Positions 39,301 to 54,300 of a DNA stretch of 64,000 bases are shown here, piece after piece. Source of the DNA: Phoronis australis (taxonomy: Eukaryota; Phoronida; Phoronidae). The stretch lies in NCBI GenBank assembly GCA_002633005.1, contig NMRA01000032.1:228911-292910 (forward strand). Reading direction: 5' to 3'. The position numbers and the translations under genes were made by a program. Position 1 is the first letter of the stretch, and each line of letters begins with the position of its first letter. The notes beneath the pieces are model-generated. The model was not told the origin of the DNA. It searched no databases and saw only the letters and a list, made by a program, of their open reading frames with translations.

Positions 39301-42300
39301 CAACAAATGACAGAAAAGAGTTCTTCACAAGTGAAACTTCCAAAAACATTTGTTACAGCATTCTAATGGCATCCCAAAGTGTAAGCGCAAAATTTAAAAT
39401 TTTGAATCGTGTTCTTAAAAAATGCAATTCTGAAAATAGAAAAAATACGTATTACACAGAAGGCAATAATTCGTTTTAGTCTAAAAAGTTCTAATGCACA
39501 AATAGGTGAAATACCATTCTATGAATGAGTGACTTTCTGGGTGTGTTCATGTGAGAGTTTTTTCTTAAAATGTTATACCATGATTGTAAACATAGTGGAC
39601 AAATTAGCCGTGTTCACTCAAGTAAAAACTTCACAGAAAAGTCCTCAAAAAGATTTGCATGAACAGGCCTTTAGAGTGAGGCAAAATGCAATGTTATCAA
39701 CTTTGCCACAAGTTTTTGTTGATTATGCACAGTAAGATGGCTTCGACTGCATGTCATCATGACGCTGTTTGAGACATCGAAACATCCTGAAGTTGAAAAA
39801 GACTTGTTGTACAGTACAACACAAAGTAATCAGACAAAATACCATTTGCCAGTCACGTTGGTTACTTCTATTAACTGTAAAAATAAATGGTAATAACTAA
39901 GACGGCAGCAAAATTTGAATTGCTTTCCTATTTACTCCCCCAGGGGCAGATCCAGGATTTTGAGTTGGGGGAGGCAAGACATAGTATTAGCCAGGATTTT
40001 GCCCATCCGACTAAACTGCCACATGGAATCAGGGAAAATTTTAGGGGGGCCATGGCTGCCTTGGCCCCCCTCTTATTCCACCACTGCCCCTCATTCTCTG
40101 TTATGAGGGAAGACTACTATGACCATGAATTTGGCTTCAGCCCACCTGCTATGCCAGGGAATTCCAAGTCCTTTTGTCTGAATACTTTTGGCTTGTGCTG
40201 TATGCTAGTTTGCCATTCTCCAATACGGAGGTTTTATAGCGCGTAACCAAGCAAAACAGTTGCCTAGCAACTGCTTTATAATCATGGCATTTAATGTGAA
40301 GGACAGTGGAAGAAGAGTAAAGTGAAAATCCAGAAAGATAGAGCATCTCAGACCTAGCAGTTATACCAAAAGACAGCGTCTTCCTCAAGGTGAAAGGGCA
40401 ATAAAATCACAGAAAAAATGTCCAGTGCGTCATCCATAGCTGTTAATTAGTCACAGAATAAATGCTATTTTATTGAAACAGTTGGAAGAACGTTCAAAGT
40501 ACTTTCAGCAGATTCATAGTTCAAGGAATGAATTTGTAAGAACTTTATGAAAGAATTTGGTTAAATGAGTAGTAAACGTGGCATCAAAAACAGACCTGTT
40601 GCAAATGTACTTGCTAAACTTTGTGATAACTTAATACCAAGAGACTCCGGCTAAAAAACTGGTCTCACAATGGTATGGAACAATTTCAGTATACTGATTT
40701 TAGAAATAAAATAAAGAAGAAAAACTTTACAAACAAGTGAACACTAAAAATCTAAAAATGATAAAAAGTGTCGAAAATGTTCATCAGCCTGCTACATACC
40801 CAATACGAAAAGGATTATCTGAACACAAGCAGGTATATTTGCTCAACATTGAGAATTTCGCCTAGCTTGGACGACTGGCTTCACCAGAATGACCTAATTA
40901 TGCAGACTGTCGTTAGGGGGCACCTTGCATCTACAACCAGGTTCTTGTCGCATACGTACCCTGTAGGAGCAATCTGCATAACTAGGTCATTCTGATTAAG
41001 CCAGTAGACCCTGACAGGTAAAAGTCTCAATGTTGATCAAATATACCTGCTTGTGTTCAGATAACCCTTTTCATAATGGGTAATAATATGATACCATGCT
41101 GGAAGCACAACAGTCACTAAAACAATTCTGTTTTGAGAAAAGAGCAGTAGAAGAAAGATCACGCTGACTACAAAAAGAACAATAGTGATGTGCACAGAAA
41201 CCTGAGTGGAGAGAGAGAGAGAGCTACCTTGTAATGCTTATGGGTACCGAGTAGGTTGAGCTAAGGAACAACATGAACACAGATTAACACTTATTGGTGG
41301 AACATTGTCAGAATAAACATAGTTATGATATATAAAGTGTTCATTCACAGAGAACAGTTAACCTGAAATTGGCCACATTACGCGTAATTTTGCTACACGA
41401 GGAATGTGACCTTACTAGTTTTGAGGTTTTAGTATCATAAAAAGCTTGGCTGACAAAAACTCTGTCCGTGAAAATGAATTATTTATTTTAACACCATAAT
41501 ATTCTATGAGTATGGAAGGAAGTTGATGTTATTTACGAACACCTGAAAAGCTGAGACCTAAACTGCATGACTGAATTAATTTTACTAAAAAGTTTGCCTA
41601 CTACATTTCAAACCTAATATCACATCGGTCTCTCTTCAACAACCACAATTTGCTGTTAACTTAGATTTAACACACAAATTAGATTTTTTTCAACAATTTT
41701 GCTTCTACATTGACATCAACATGACTGTAATGATTACTTTAAAAAAATTGTTTTGGTAAACATTTTACATGATAGCAGTAAATCATCCAGATCATTCGAA
41801 CAACATTCCACCATCTAGATTACAAAGCATATGGGAAACAGTCTGGATTTAACAACACACAAAAATTAACATTCAGATCTTTGCTATACATTCAAAAAGA
41901 TTAGTGCAACTGAAATTAACTTGACAAATCTACAAAAACAGAAGAAACTTAATCAAAGGTAAAGCAATTAAAAAAACAGAAATTCAATGTATCTCCGGGA
42001 GTTACATTTGGCAAATTGAAAAATTACAAAATATTAGACGCTACACACACTTGAAAAATTAAAAATATGCATATTAAAAGTTACTTCAGAATATATTACA
42101 CAAATACAAACACAGTAAATAGTTACAGAACAAAGTAGCAGACATGTAATCTACAGCATTCCCCATCTTCTCAAATGGTGTTGAGTAACGCAAGTTGATT
42201 TGTTAATTCAAAATGTGTCAGAGAGCAGATTTAAGTAGAGTCAGAACAACCAAAGAGAAAGTATTCACAATCCCCTGCATTTAGAAAACTGATGTCTCAC

Positions 42301-45300
42301 TTTTAAGTTACAAACAATCATAAACTTTAACTGATGAGAATTTCACGTAGACTGAGTTGTGGAAAGGTGACCAATGCATCATTCGTATTTCGTAAAAAAG
42401 TAACACATAAAATCTTAGTGCCACAGTATTATGAGTCTTTGACTTGTGTTGAAATCCTAAATTTGTCATTTGTAATGATGTGGCTGAACCTTGAAAACAT
42501 TACTCTGCAATCAATGATACGGAAATTATTTACCTTTATTAAAATGGTAAACTACCAAGTATTTTACCTCCCACAGTTCCTAAGCATTTCTTATGAGAAT
42601 CAATCTTCAACGGACACCCTCAACAACCAAAAAATGTGTCAAACCCGGCATAAGACAGTTCAGTTGACCACCACACTGACCCACGCACGCATGCAGAGAC
42701 ACACTTACCAGATGCAGTCCATACAACACGCTGGCCATTCCAATTACACGCTCCACGATCTTTTCTTGCGCCATGGCGACCACCCCCTGCAGTTTGGTGG
42801 AACCAATCTTCTTGTAGAGCAGCTTCTGCCATTCATTCTTCTGATTGGCTGTCACTACATCGTTCTGAATAATAACCAGAGAATAATCAAGGACCCAGAT
42901 CTTATCTTTCTACTCAAAATCAAAATTATTTTTCGAATTTTCAAGCCCTCTTTTCACAAGATCTCTATTAGCCAATGCGTAAAGTAGAAAGATGTGCTTA
43001 GTTTCTGGAACATTCAACTTCCAAATGAACTGTTACATAAAGCCTGTCTTGTTTTTGATATTTTCTGTTACGGTAAAAGTTCACCAATGTAGGACACAAT
43101 ATGGCCGACATGCGGGATTTTATTTTCTTCACAAAATCAAGGCTTTATAGGCCTTAAGTTGTACACCATAGCTATCATCATCCAGTGTTTTGAGAAAATG
43201 TGAGCATTCCTAACAGTGTTAGAAGAACAACCAATTTTGGCAATAATTATTTTTCCCCGAAATTGGTGAGATTTTAGTGGACACTTATATGAACGCAAGA
43301 TAAATGATTTTACTGTTGTAATGCACACAGATTAAGACAATTCAAGTTTAACCCCAACAAATATATCTAATTAATGCAAAATATTTTTTAATTCAAACCC
43401 AAATTTATAGGCAACTTAGCTGTTGAAGTCCGCAGTATGAGCTTGAATTTTGTTCTTATCTATCTAAATCGCAACATACTCGAGCAAACACTTTGAGTTT
43501 GAACAGAAAACATAAAAACTAAGACCACTGCCATTGAGGTTCAAATTCAGAAAAAGTATTTCAGGTCAAAGATATCCTTAGACCCAACACTTACCTTCTC
43601 TTCAATATGCAGGCTCGCCCTCAAGAACTCCTCTATTTCTAATTCAGGCTCCTTCTACAAAAAAGGACAGACTTCTATGAGTGACATTATAAAGCGAACC
43701 CCAAGCAAAACACACCAGCTTGTTCACCATAATACATCATTACTGTCAATGCATAAATAACAATTTTGCTGTTTTGAAAGGGCACAGAGCCAATCTGAAT
43801 TAATTTCACCGAGAAGAAAAACAAAAAATGTAAATTATGGTTAATTGCAGCAATAACATCCCGTCACAAAAAAAAATTTACTCGCAATTTTGACAAAAAA
43901 TTTCCCTTGCAAGACCTAATAATTTGATAAACCTTACGAAACATAATTTTTGGAGTTGATTCCTCATAACTATCAAATGCATGCAGAACTTAAAAGGAAT
44001 TGACAGTGTTTTATCACAAACTTTTCATCTCATAATTGTGAAACAAAAAAGTAACATCAAATCCAGCATTAGACATGCACTTTCGTAAGCAACATATTAC
44101 AGTACTGCAGGCACTTGAGGAGTGCTATAGCAACAAGCATTACAAACATTACAGGGGAATGTCACCTATTTGAATAATTTTTGGTCAATTTGGGATATTT
44201 TACTTACTTGGCATTTCAATTCCTTTCAGTTGATTTCAACAAAATGAAATCAATGAAAATAGCTTTTTATTGCCCGTCTTACCAGAGATTATAACTTCTT
44301 ACATAATGTATTCTATTTTCATTTCTATTCTTTGTATTTCTTTTTTGTCATAATAAATGACCTTATTTCACCCATCTCGGTCTCCTTTTCATTCCAGGTA
44401 ATGAGCTTGTGGTGCACACGTAGTTTACACGGGACATATCTCGAACATAAATACCCTTCCTCAAAGTGGTAATGCAGTGAACAAGTTGCGAAATCGTCAA
44501 CTTGTCCCAGTAAGCTGCCAGTTGTCATTTCTGATAACTCTGCTTAATGGCCGAGACATGCCGCTAATTTTCAAATCTGAGCCTTAACAAGATGTCAACG
44601 TTTCTAAGCAATGATGCTGGAAAAAGGTAAAAAAAATCAACAATGGCAATTATGTCAATCAAACAAAAAGTGTTTGCACAGTACCACTTACTCACAGAGC
44701 AACACTTCCGGTTTGAAAAATAGTAAACACCGTTTTATAAAAATCTACTGAAAAGAAACAAAATACATTCCGATTAAGTAAAATATGCCAAATTGACCAA
44801 AAATTCATTCAAAATGGTGACAACCTCCTTTAACTGTGTTATGATTCAACTCAAGACACTGCATGGTCGTTGTTACATTCATGCAACAAGACTTCCAAAA
44901 AGGGAACACGGTACATATTCATTATTGTGGGACACTTTTACCAGCCAGTTTTACGAAAGTGTCACTCAGCCACTGAAGTTATGGCTTACTGTAACATTCC
45001 CTTAGTAACATTTAATGTAATCACATCTTTATCTAGAATACATCACTCAATGCAATAACTACTTCAAGTTTTACACAACCACAGAATGCAATTAAGAATT
45101 CAATGTATTTTTAATGAAATTACTTTTTTTAAAAATCAATTACTGCACATGAATCACTGTACATCCAATGAAGCAGCATGGAAACAGGGACTTTATTGAT
45201 TCCCAGCAACATTCCATAAATATCATGGAAAGGATTCAGCCATTTAGGTAAATGTCAACCTTCATGAAGACCCTTCAATTTTATCAAATAATTTTGTAAC

Positions 45301-48300
45301 AATAGACCTTATTCCCATAAAATGGCCTCTACATTCAAATTTGTCAAAGGATAACAGTGACTGTTGTTTTGTTCCTCAAGAGGAAAACCGATGTTAGTTT
45401 TTCTCACAGGTGAAGACCTAGTATTGGCTACTGACACTACCCAACAGTAAAACACTATGAAGAGTGATTATTAATAAGTACAGTCAGTTAAACAGAACAC
45501 TCATGAGTTCTTAGCATGCCAGTTGTTAAAAGTTATGACATCGATTCAATCAGTCTATTAAAAGAGGAAACAGTCCAAAGTGTTGACGAGTTATTATTTT
45601 AGAAAATATAATTTAGATTTTTTAACCAAGGCTAGGTGTGTACTAAGGACATCAGGTAAACTGATGGCACAACCAACATTATACCCCAAGGGAGCAGCGA
45701 GCCGTGACTACGCCTAGTGATTAAGCAGAGCACCAGTCAGCCAACCATTTGTCACAAGTGGCAGTGTCTACAGGGCTGTAGTGTCATTGCACGCATCAAA
45801 TCTGCATTTAGCCTAGTTTAGCTGGCTAAAAATGAAAATCAAAATAGGCCTACTACGTTCATAAAATTAGCCTCACAATACTCCTTATTGTGAAACGTTT
45901 TTGTTTTCACCATCAACAGGATCATCGAAACCAACAGCGACTGAATAAAAATGTTTCATAATTTATTAGGGTTGGTCAACCCTAAGATAGCAAAATTCAA
46001 AATTGGTGCATGTACCCATTTTCTATAACTTGAACTGGTAATGGAGATGGAACCCTGTCTTCATAATAGAGCATGATGAGTCCAATCAAAGTAAATTAGA
46101 CCTAATTCCATTTTTGTTTTTAGCCAGTTTAGCACCTCATAACTGATGATTTCAGAACTTACTAGCGCTTACTTACTACTACTATCCAAATAGTTAGTAA
46201 AGAAGAATTGAAATATTTCATGGAGACAGAATAACACACCATGAGGTTTTATAAACCCAACTCTACCCATGTCTTGATACTGCAACATGATCAACAGAGG
46301 CTCATGGGAGAGAATTTTTGAATGTGGGGTCTTGCAGCTATCTCTCGCCAGTAATGCTTGAGCTCAAATTCTACAGGTTACCCGCTCTTAATATTCCAGT
46401 TAACGAAAATTATAGATGATTAAGACTGTAACATGACCTCCAAGATACCTAGTACGTAACTTTTCTTAAATACACTATTTTCATTGGACTTTCACCTTTC
46501 CAACGGTGGCCATTTTTGATTCTCCAGAATTTCCTCAACATTTTGTACATTGGGTCACGGAGGTTTGCTTCGTTAAAAATCTCCCAATAAAATCAGTTCC
46601 ACTGAAGGCAAAACGGGTTCAATTCCAAAAGACGTGTACATTAAAAACACTTCCGCCATTACTTGAAAGGAGAGTTTAATTATGCTGAAATACAGAACAA
46701 GCACTTTCTAAAATTTAAGATGTTCACCACACGCTCAAGCCGTCTAAAAGCCTTTTCTGAAATTGCATTCAACTGAACTGTTCTACAAAGCCACGCAGCG
46801 CTCATTTATAGTACATTCCAATTGATATTCTACACATAGCGTGACCTAATACAAAAATTTCATGCACTGTGCAACCTGAGGACAACTGTACGTGAAAGAT
46901 GACTTGGCGTAAGTGCTTGCAGAGGACTCGTCTGAATATCGATGACCCTGGTGGAAGGAACGAAACTGCACATGGAAGGTAATAGGCCATGCTGGGGTAC
47001 ACCACGGGCACACTTACTGAGCACAGTCACTCGTGAGATAGTGGCGCCCACTCATATGTGCTGACTTAGGCAATGGAAGAAGTGGGATGATATGATATAC
47101 CATTAATTTTTTTCTCCCATAATTCATTGTGGCATATCATTTTACCCATAGTTCAATGCTCGGTGTAGCTGACCATTTTGCTAGTACTAGGCTTACATAA
47201 TTTTTCTTCTAATCCCCAAACACTAGCAAGCTGATCTGCGTTACAGTGTAGAGGGATCGCGCGTGATCTCACAGTGACTAGTCACAGTAAATGCATCCCT
47301 GGTTGACTGCAGGGTAGCATGAACAAAGACCTTGTTCAACAATAGATCAACTGGGTTTAACACAAAACAAAAAAAACTCGGATTTATAAGCCAGATGTTA
47401 CTCTACAAACAGAACAACCTTGGACTGTGGCTATTTTAAGGACAGCACTGCTAAATACATCTATTTCCAAAGATACACCCAATTACATGATGTGGTAAAC
47501 TTAGGACACAACATGGGTAAATTTTCAAGATCTGTACTACAGTAGCCATAAAGCAATGTTTCGAAAAATGTAGGCAGTCACAACAACCTTTGACACCTTT
47601 GAGAAATTATCAAGAGCAATTCCAGCGATTGTTTTAGTCCGAAATTGGAGGGGTTTTACTAGTTAGTACAAGTTATCTGTCACATGGAATTGGGAGCAAA
47701 CATTTGGTACTATAAATGCCCTTAAAGTGAGACTTGATCAATTAGGAAAATCTTGCTGTTCCTTTATCTTGTCATATTCAAATTGACCTTCCTCGAAAAC
47801 TGGCTAAAATTCACTGTATTTTACCACACAATAAGCGGACAAACAAACAAACCACTGACAGGACTGCCACAAACAATGAAACTGAAGATGTCTTGACCAG
47901 CAAACGTTCACAAGTCGCATGTCAAACAGTTCACAACTTATATAGGTGATTATGACAATTACAGTTCATCACTGTTAATTAAACTTGCCGCCAGTGACGA
48001 TAGTTGAACACCACATAAACGTAATGAGTAAGTTCACTCTGGAAATTTGTAATAGGGAATCATCTCCCATGGCAGAAGTCGGTGAATTCACACTGTTACG
48101 TGAAGAGGGTTATGTGAAAGTGTAAAATACTTGGTGCTTACGGGAAAACTATATTAATACAAGATTATAATAAAACCAAAGATGAAATCAGTCTTGGGGA
48201 GGAGTCTGAACTACTGATTGATGGCTGTCAAACACACTCTCTAACCTGACCATCCACGTTGTCCTCTAAGCATGTCTATGCAAGTGTAAAAAAAGAAAAT

Positions 48301-51300
48301 GGCTTACTACCACAGCAGCACATCCACTGTAACTGTACATAAGTAAAATTATGTAACAGCTACACAACTACTGATGTTGTCATTAAATTGTGGGAAGCAT
48401 CTACTTAGCAGTGCAATAATCAAAGTTGAACTGTGAAAACTATAGGGATGAACACTGCAGTGCCTGTTACTACTGAGGGGAGCTTGCAAAATACTTGACT
48501 TCAGGTTTTGCTGGTGATTCATTATTTAAACAAGAAATGTCCCGTATGGCTCAAGTCATGTGCATAGGACATACGTGAAAAGAGCAATTATACTTATAAT
48601 CATTTGAGATCTTAATTTACGGTGTCAGGTCAGTGAATATTCAGAACAAGGAATTCAAACACAAGATTGGTAAAAAGTAACAGTTAAATGAGTCGATTAC
48701 CATGACTGACTGGAGTTCAAGGAGCCATTATTAGTTTATAAACAAGACTGAGGTTAGGGCTTCACAAATTTTGTCAGTTGTTCAACAAAAACAAAATGTA
48801 AATGGGGGTCACATTGTTTAGTGTAGCCCACAGTTTCACAATCCTACTTGAAACTGAGTTTCAATCCAATTTCATTCTCCAAGATATCATTGGATTGCCT
48901 AATACAAACAGAAAGAGACTTTGCCCGAATATGAAGGTACAACTATCTCGCAAGACTTTTAAGTCCAGTAATAAATTCAATCAACACAATAATTTTTCAT
49001 CTTGTTTGAATATTCACTTAATCAACACAACACCGTAGGCTACCTCCAAACATAACTGGAATATGTTTCACATATCTCTACCGAAGCCAATGCAACACCC
49101 AATCACAATACCTGGATGAACTTTTGCTTAGCGACCTGCACCAATTCCTGTTCTCGACCACCAAACAAACTGAGGCCAATGGGTAGGAGGCGCTTCAGAC
49201 AAGCCACATTCAGACTGCTGTAGGTGTCACGTGAGCCTCGCTTCCGCTCACGTTTTCTGCCTTTCTCCGGCTGGTGCACCTTATCTTGTTTGTTCTGGCT
49301 ACTCTGTCCAGGCATGATCAGCGCCATGTTATCGATTTCATTCTGGGCGCAGAAGTTGTGTTCCTCTCGCTTGAACAGCTGAAAGTGACGCAAGGAACAC
49401 ATTTCAACTGAAGTGGAGTTAAAATAAACTAAGTAAACATTACAAACAAGTGCAAAATCCATTAGGCGATGACTATGCCACCCAGTGAGTGATGAAGGAG
49501 GGGTGTTGCCAGTCGAAATATCTCACATATGACTTTCACTTTAGTCTTAACTATTTTACCACTTAACCTACAGTTTCCTTAAGACTTCTCGCTGGTGCAA
49601 TACTGAATGAGCACTGAAAAGGAATTCCACACGAGTGTTTGGTTTACAAAATTTAAAAAAATGGGTCCAACATATAGCAATTTTTCAAATACTTTTACAT
49701 ATGCCTTTTTGTTTTCTCAGAAAAAGAAATACACAAGATCGTTTACTTAGTGAACTATGCTCAAAGGCCAAACAAAAAGCAGACAATAAAATCGCAATAA
49801 CACTCAAACATAACTGGTGGTACTACTGCTCACCTGCGACTTCGACCAGAACTTAAAGATGTCTGCCACACAGGAATAGAGTTGATCTGCCTCCAGGCAC
49901 GGGTGCTTCAACCAATGGGAGCGATGGAGGTCAACGTACTTGATGAGCAATGGGTAGAAGGCGTAGATGTCGCGGATCATGATGTGGAAGTGCTGTTTAC
50001 AAAGATCACAGACTTACTACAAAAATATTTGCCAAACATGCATATTTTCCAAAGGGTTTTAACGTTGTTGCGAATGCCTACAATTTTTCAAAACTTTGTT
50101 TGATGCTAGCTCTAGTAGAAAATTTGATCGTGAAAAAAAAACATTTTACTTGGTGGTCTATTTCATTAGAAAAATGATAAAATTTCACTTTTCAGCCATA
50201 CATGACCCATTGACGAAAACACTTAATTGTCGAGTTTCCTCAACTGAAATATGTGATTCCAACTCACTTTGTATTTTCACTTTTCTAAGACATAATTTTC
50301 CATGAACTATTTTTACAAAAAAAGTACAGGAAAGGTATTTTTCACCAATCATTAAATGATTGTTACTCGCTGTATGACTTGCAAATTTGACTGTTACACG
50401 CCATACAAAGTAAGGGTTTTAATACCTCTTTATTTTTTAAAATTTTCATGAATTTACTCCTTTTTGAATTCTATGATTTTCCATGCATAGAAACTCTTGA
50501 TTGTTTTTCTAATTTTCATGATTGAATGGCAGTCACAAAATCACAATTCAGCTGGCTTGCATAACATTGAAAATTGTTGGAGGGCACAATCACATTCAAC
50601 TTTATAAACTTCTGTCTTCCATCCCTTTCACATCTCTGTTATCACAAAGTTCACTATTACCCCAGATGTCTTAAGTAGTTTGTTCTCCCAGGTCACTGCC
50701 AATTTCATCCCCAATACACGACCTCTAGGTGACTTATTACAAGAATTGTTCTCCTCATCTCCTCAAAAATCTTCTACTTCTACTGGTCCTCACACATCAC
50801 AAGAACCATACATGACCTTCATGTGACCTCTACACGACCTTGAATGACCCTAAACTACTCACCTCCTGGAGCTGCTCCTCAGGTTCATGAGACATCTCCA
50901 GACCGTTACGCTTGTTGTACAAGAACTGTTCTTCTTCCTTCTCCAGGGCACGTGCATTCTCGCAAATCTTTTGCGCAACAGGCAGGAAGTGGTCCTGCAT
51001 CATGTCCGGTGTGGCATTAGCAATGATAGGCTGAGTGCGTGCTGGTAAGAAATTTCAAAGTATTCAGTTCCTTAGCCCTCCACAGAACTAGTCAAAAATA
51101 AACCTTACTGTCTCAACAGTGGTAATGCACCCCTTACCAAGGGCTGCAGAACACTCACCATAGAGCCGCTACCACTCTCCACAAAACAGCACGCACAAGA
51201 ACTTTCTTTTAAAATCCACAACAATCCTGGTGCATGACATGGCTACCTGTGTGTGGCTGTAGTTCAGTTTCCATTGCTAGAGTTCTTTGGGCGTGGTAAA

Positions 51301-54300
51301 AGCTTCTTCCTTCGTTGGTAAATGTTCTGCGCCCATGTCTAATGCAGGTCGAAATTTGTTTTTAATCATTTTTAAATTCAACTTCCTAGTAATTTTACAA
51401 AATTATTCATACATGTACGCCAGGAAATAACACGCATTATCAATAGTAATCATGCAAACTTATCTAAGGCTTAAATTTAAACATGTCTCCATACTACCAA
51501 ACATTATGAAAAATTCCCCTTGAAAACTAACAACGGTCTCTCCAATGCAAACTAGTGCTCTCACAAAACCATGTACAAGATTTCTCTTCGTTAGCGCCAC
51601 CTAGTGAATGTTTCGTCTCCTAGCTCTTACAGTAAATGCCAAAAGTAAATGCACAAATTTCCACTTTCCATCACATGAATTCTGCTAGCCTTCAGCCATA
51701 ATTACAATCATCATGACGGGGGTATTCCGGATAATTTTGTCCCATTATTATTGGCCTACCCTGTACACCATTCCCTTGCTCCCAACTTACTTGCGATCCT
51801 GTTCATCCATGGTGCAGACTGTGTACCCACATTGTTCTTAATCAACAACAGAACATTACCCAAGACCTTGTTCATCAGTTCAGCTGTGACACTGGTCACA
51901 TGATTACTGAAACAGACCAATAGATTACGTCAATGGTAATATGCAGATTAAGATAACTAGATAGTGGTTATAAGAGACAGCAACAGTTTCTTCTTGACAT
52001 ATTAATGCTGAGAAGGTAGCTCACTTTTAACAGCGATGGAACAGAGTTGTACATCAGCAGCATTGGTTGAAATGACATTGCATGTACTCTACTAAGATCA
52101 CAGGTCATTAAGTGTAAACCAGCGATTATTAATTAAATCCTCTCATTGGCAAAACTTGTTCTTGATCTTCGAGCAAACTTCATCAACGCACCGACAATCT
52201 TTGAACAGATGACTTGAGTCGAGAAATGAATCAACTGGATGTCCTCTAAGAACAGGGCAGATAATTTCGTGTTAAAAGCAGGTTTTTATGTGAGCTTATA
52301 CAGGTTTGCATAGTAAATGAATCAGTGCCCAAATGCTCACAACAGTTTTGTACAGGCCAAAACTTTTTAGACAAAATGACTCAAAATTCCCCGTCAGATT
52401 TCAAAGGAAACAACAATGGCCGTTCAGGGGTATTACCATAGCCAGAATGGGCAGAAAATTGAAAGAAGCTGTCCCTTATAGGTCAATAAATTGCCAACGA
52501 TATTTAACTTAACTGTTAGCATACACTAACTCCGAGGATGTACTTAGCAAGTCTCATATAAATCGAACACTAACCATAACGCACTGACTACTCACAATAG
52601 TAAAGCTGTGTTTCATGCTCTTTAAACTCTGTGCAGAAGGCCTTACTAAAACATAACCACAGTTGGTCATACAGTACCCTGCACTCACCCCTGCTCGTCG
52701 TGCACGTTATCAGGTCCCTGCGACCACCAGTACAGCAAGTAGCTACACAACATGGGTAGGCTGATCTCTATAGCATGTGGTGCCTCACTATAATGACCAC
52801 CAGAGGACGCTATCTCCTCCATGTTAGACACAAGCTTCTCTAGATTGGGTACATTCTCGGCCAGCGCATTCATCACATCTGAAAAGAAGAATGTAAAAAT
52901 GCTTGATCATATAAAGTTCAAAGTGACACTACTTTATATTACCCAATTATTCTGGGCTCAACAATTCGTAATCAAATAATTAACCCTCTGTTAAGCTGTG
53001 TTAGTTACCGTACACAGTGCAACTGGAACTTTGTATGAGGTTCACAAGAACTACTTTCACTGACCTTACATGTCAATTTCAAATATTACATGGTTTCAAC
53101 AGCTGATATTACCGTAAAGAATATGAATTCCATGCCACACAAACCATTACAGAAGCACGTTTTCATGCAAATAAGAGTAACCCCAATCCTGGTGCCACAC
53201 CTGCACTTACCCTGGGCTTCCAGTGAGTACTCAGCAATCTTATCATCAGACACTCCGTACAGTACAGAATGGATATTGTACTTATTTAGTCCACACTCCA
53301 GGAAAGCCACAGGAAAACAGCACGCAAATGAGGCAATGCACTCTCCTAGGGTTGGACGGTGCCTGTAAAATTGGACAGACAAGAAACTTAATATAGACGG
53401 CTAAGTGACGGATGCAAACTCTTAGCACTAAGTTAAATATTCACAGTTCTCCTTTATGACATCTGAATTGACAGGAAGAAGTTATGGAGACAACTACTAC
53501 GTCTGCCACTAAAGCCAATTTCGATAACTAACTATACTTCATGAAACAAAAACACATAAAAAGTTTGGTAAACATACAAGTTCCTAGTTAGATAGACATC
53601 TTGCATAAATTATGGCAACTGATATAACCAGATGTTAAAATGAACAGTTCTGATTGACACTACCATGTACACTGAGAAAAATATACAGAAACATTCTAAG
53701 GAAAGAGTAGTTGCAAATGGTTGATTCAATATTTCTGGGTATTCAAGGTCTAAATGCAAGTTTAACTCAACCGAATAGTGTCTACCTGAACCGACTACAC
53801 AAACTGAAGTTAAAAACTAATGTAACACTGAATTCATCAAATACTGTGAAGATTTTTCATTTTCGCCATAAATTAATGGGACAAAAAAATTTGTTAAATT
53901 TCTCAACAAAAGTAACTGCAAGGAAAGGTTCAATTTTATTGTTAGCATTTGTTAGTATAGTACATATCCCACCAAACAACATTAAATATTGGGTATTTGC
54001 AGCAATATAGCAAGTGTGGAAATGGGGAAATGGCAGTTACTGCAATACTATTCTTGATTGAACTTGAAAAATCTCCAATTGAAACGTCTACCTGGTGAGC
54101 CAGCACACATCCCATGCTAATCAATAGCAGCTATTTGCAGTCATGCAATGGTCAACTTTTAATTTGTTCCCTCAGATTTAGTGAAAGCCGTTATTAGTAT
54201 AATTGCAATAACGTAAATAATAATGCATGGTTGTGTTATATTTGCCAAAAGGATAACGATCAGTCTAACTTGGACATCAGTTCGCAGGGCTCGGTAAGTA

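Larger units (their letters stand above)
38568..42708. other. Long RYR intron with several mobile elements
   Basis: 4.1 kb with no exon. Contains a dispersed repeat at 38760-38940, a nested MITE pair at 39809-40206, a foldback at 40799-41080 and a GA microsatellite at about 41208-41222. The remainder is AT-rich and unassigned. Confidence 0.55.
43655..49111. other. Longest RYR intron (5.4 kb)
   Basis: No exon was found between exons 14 and 15. Contains the inverted-repeat elements at 44161-44822 and 45817-46132 and dispersed-repeat sequence at 47520-47660. The remaining sequence is AT-rich with no gene or RNA signature I can support. Confidence 0.55.

Noticed and set aside
42334-42987. Longest plus-strand open frame (217 codons)
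   Set aside because: It is antisense to RYR exon 16 over about 150 bp, the rest is low-complexity AT-rich intron, and it matches nothing recognisable.
53090-53368. Plus-strand 92-codon frame
   Set aside because: Antisense shadow of RYR exon 9.
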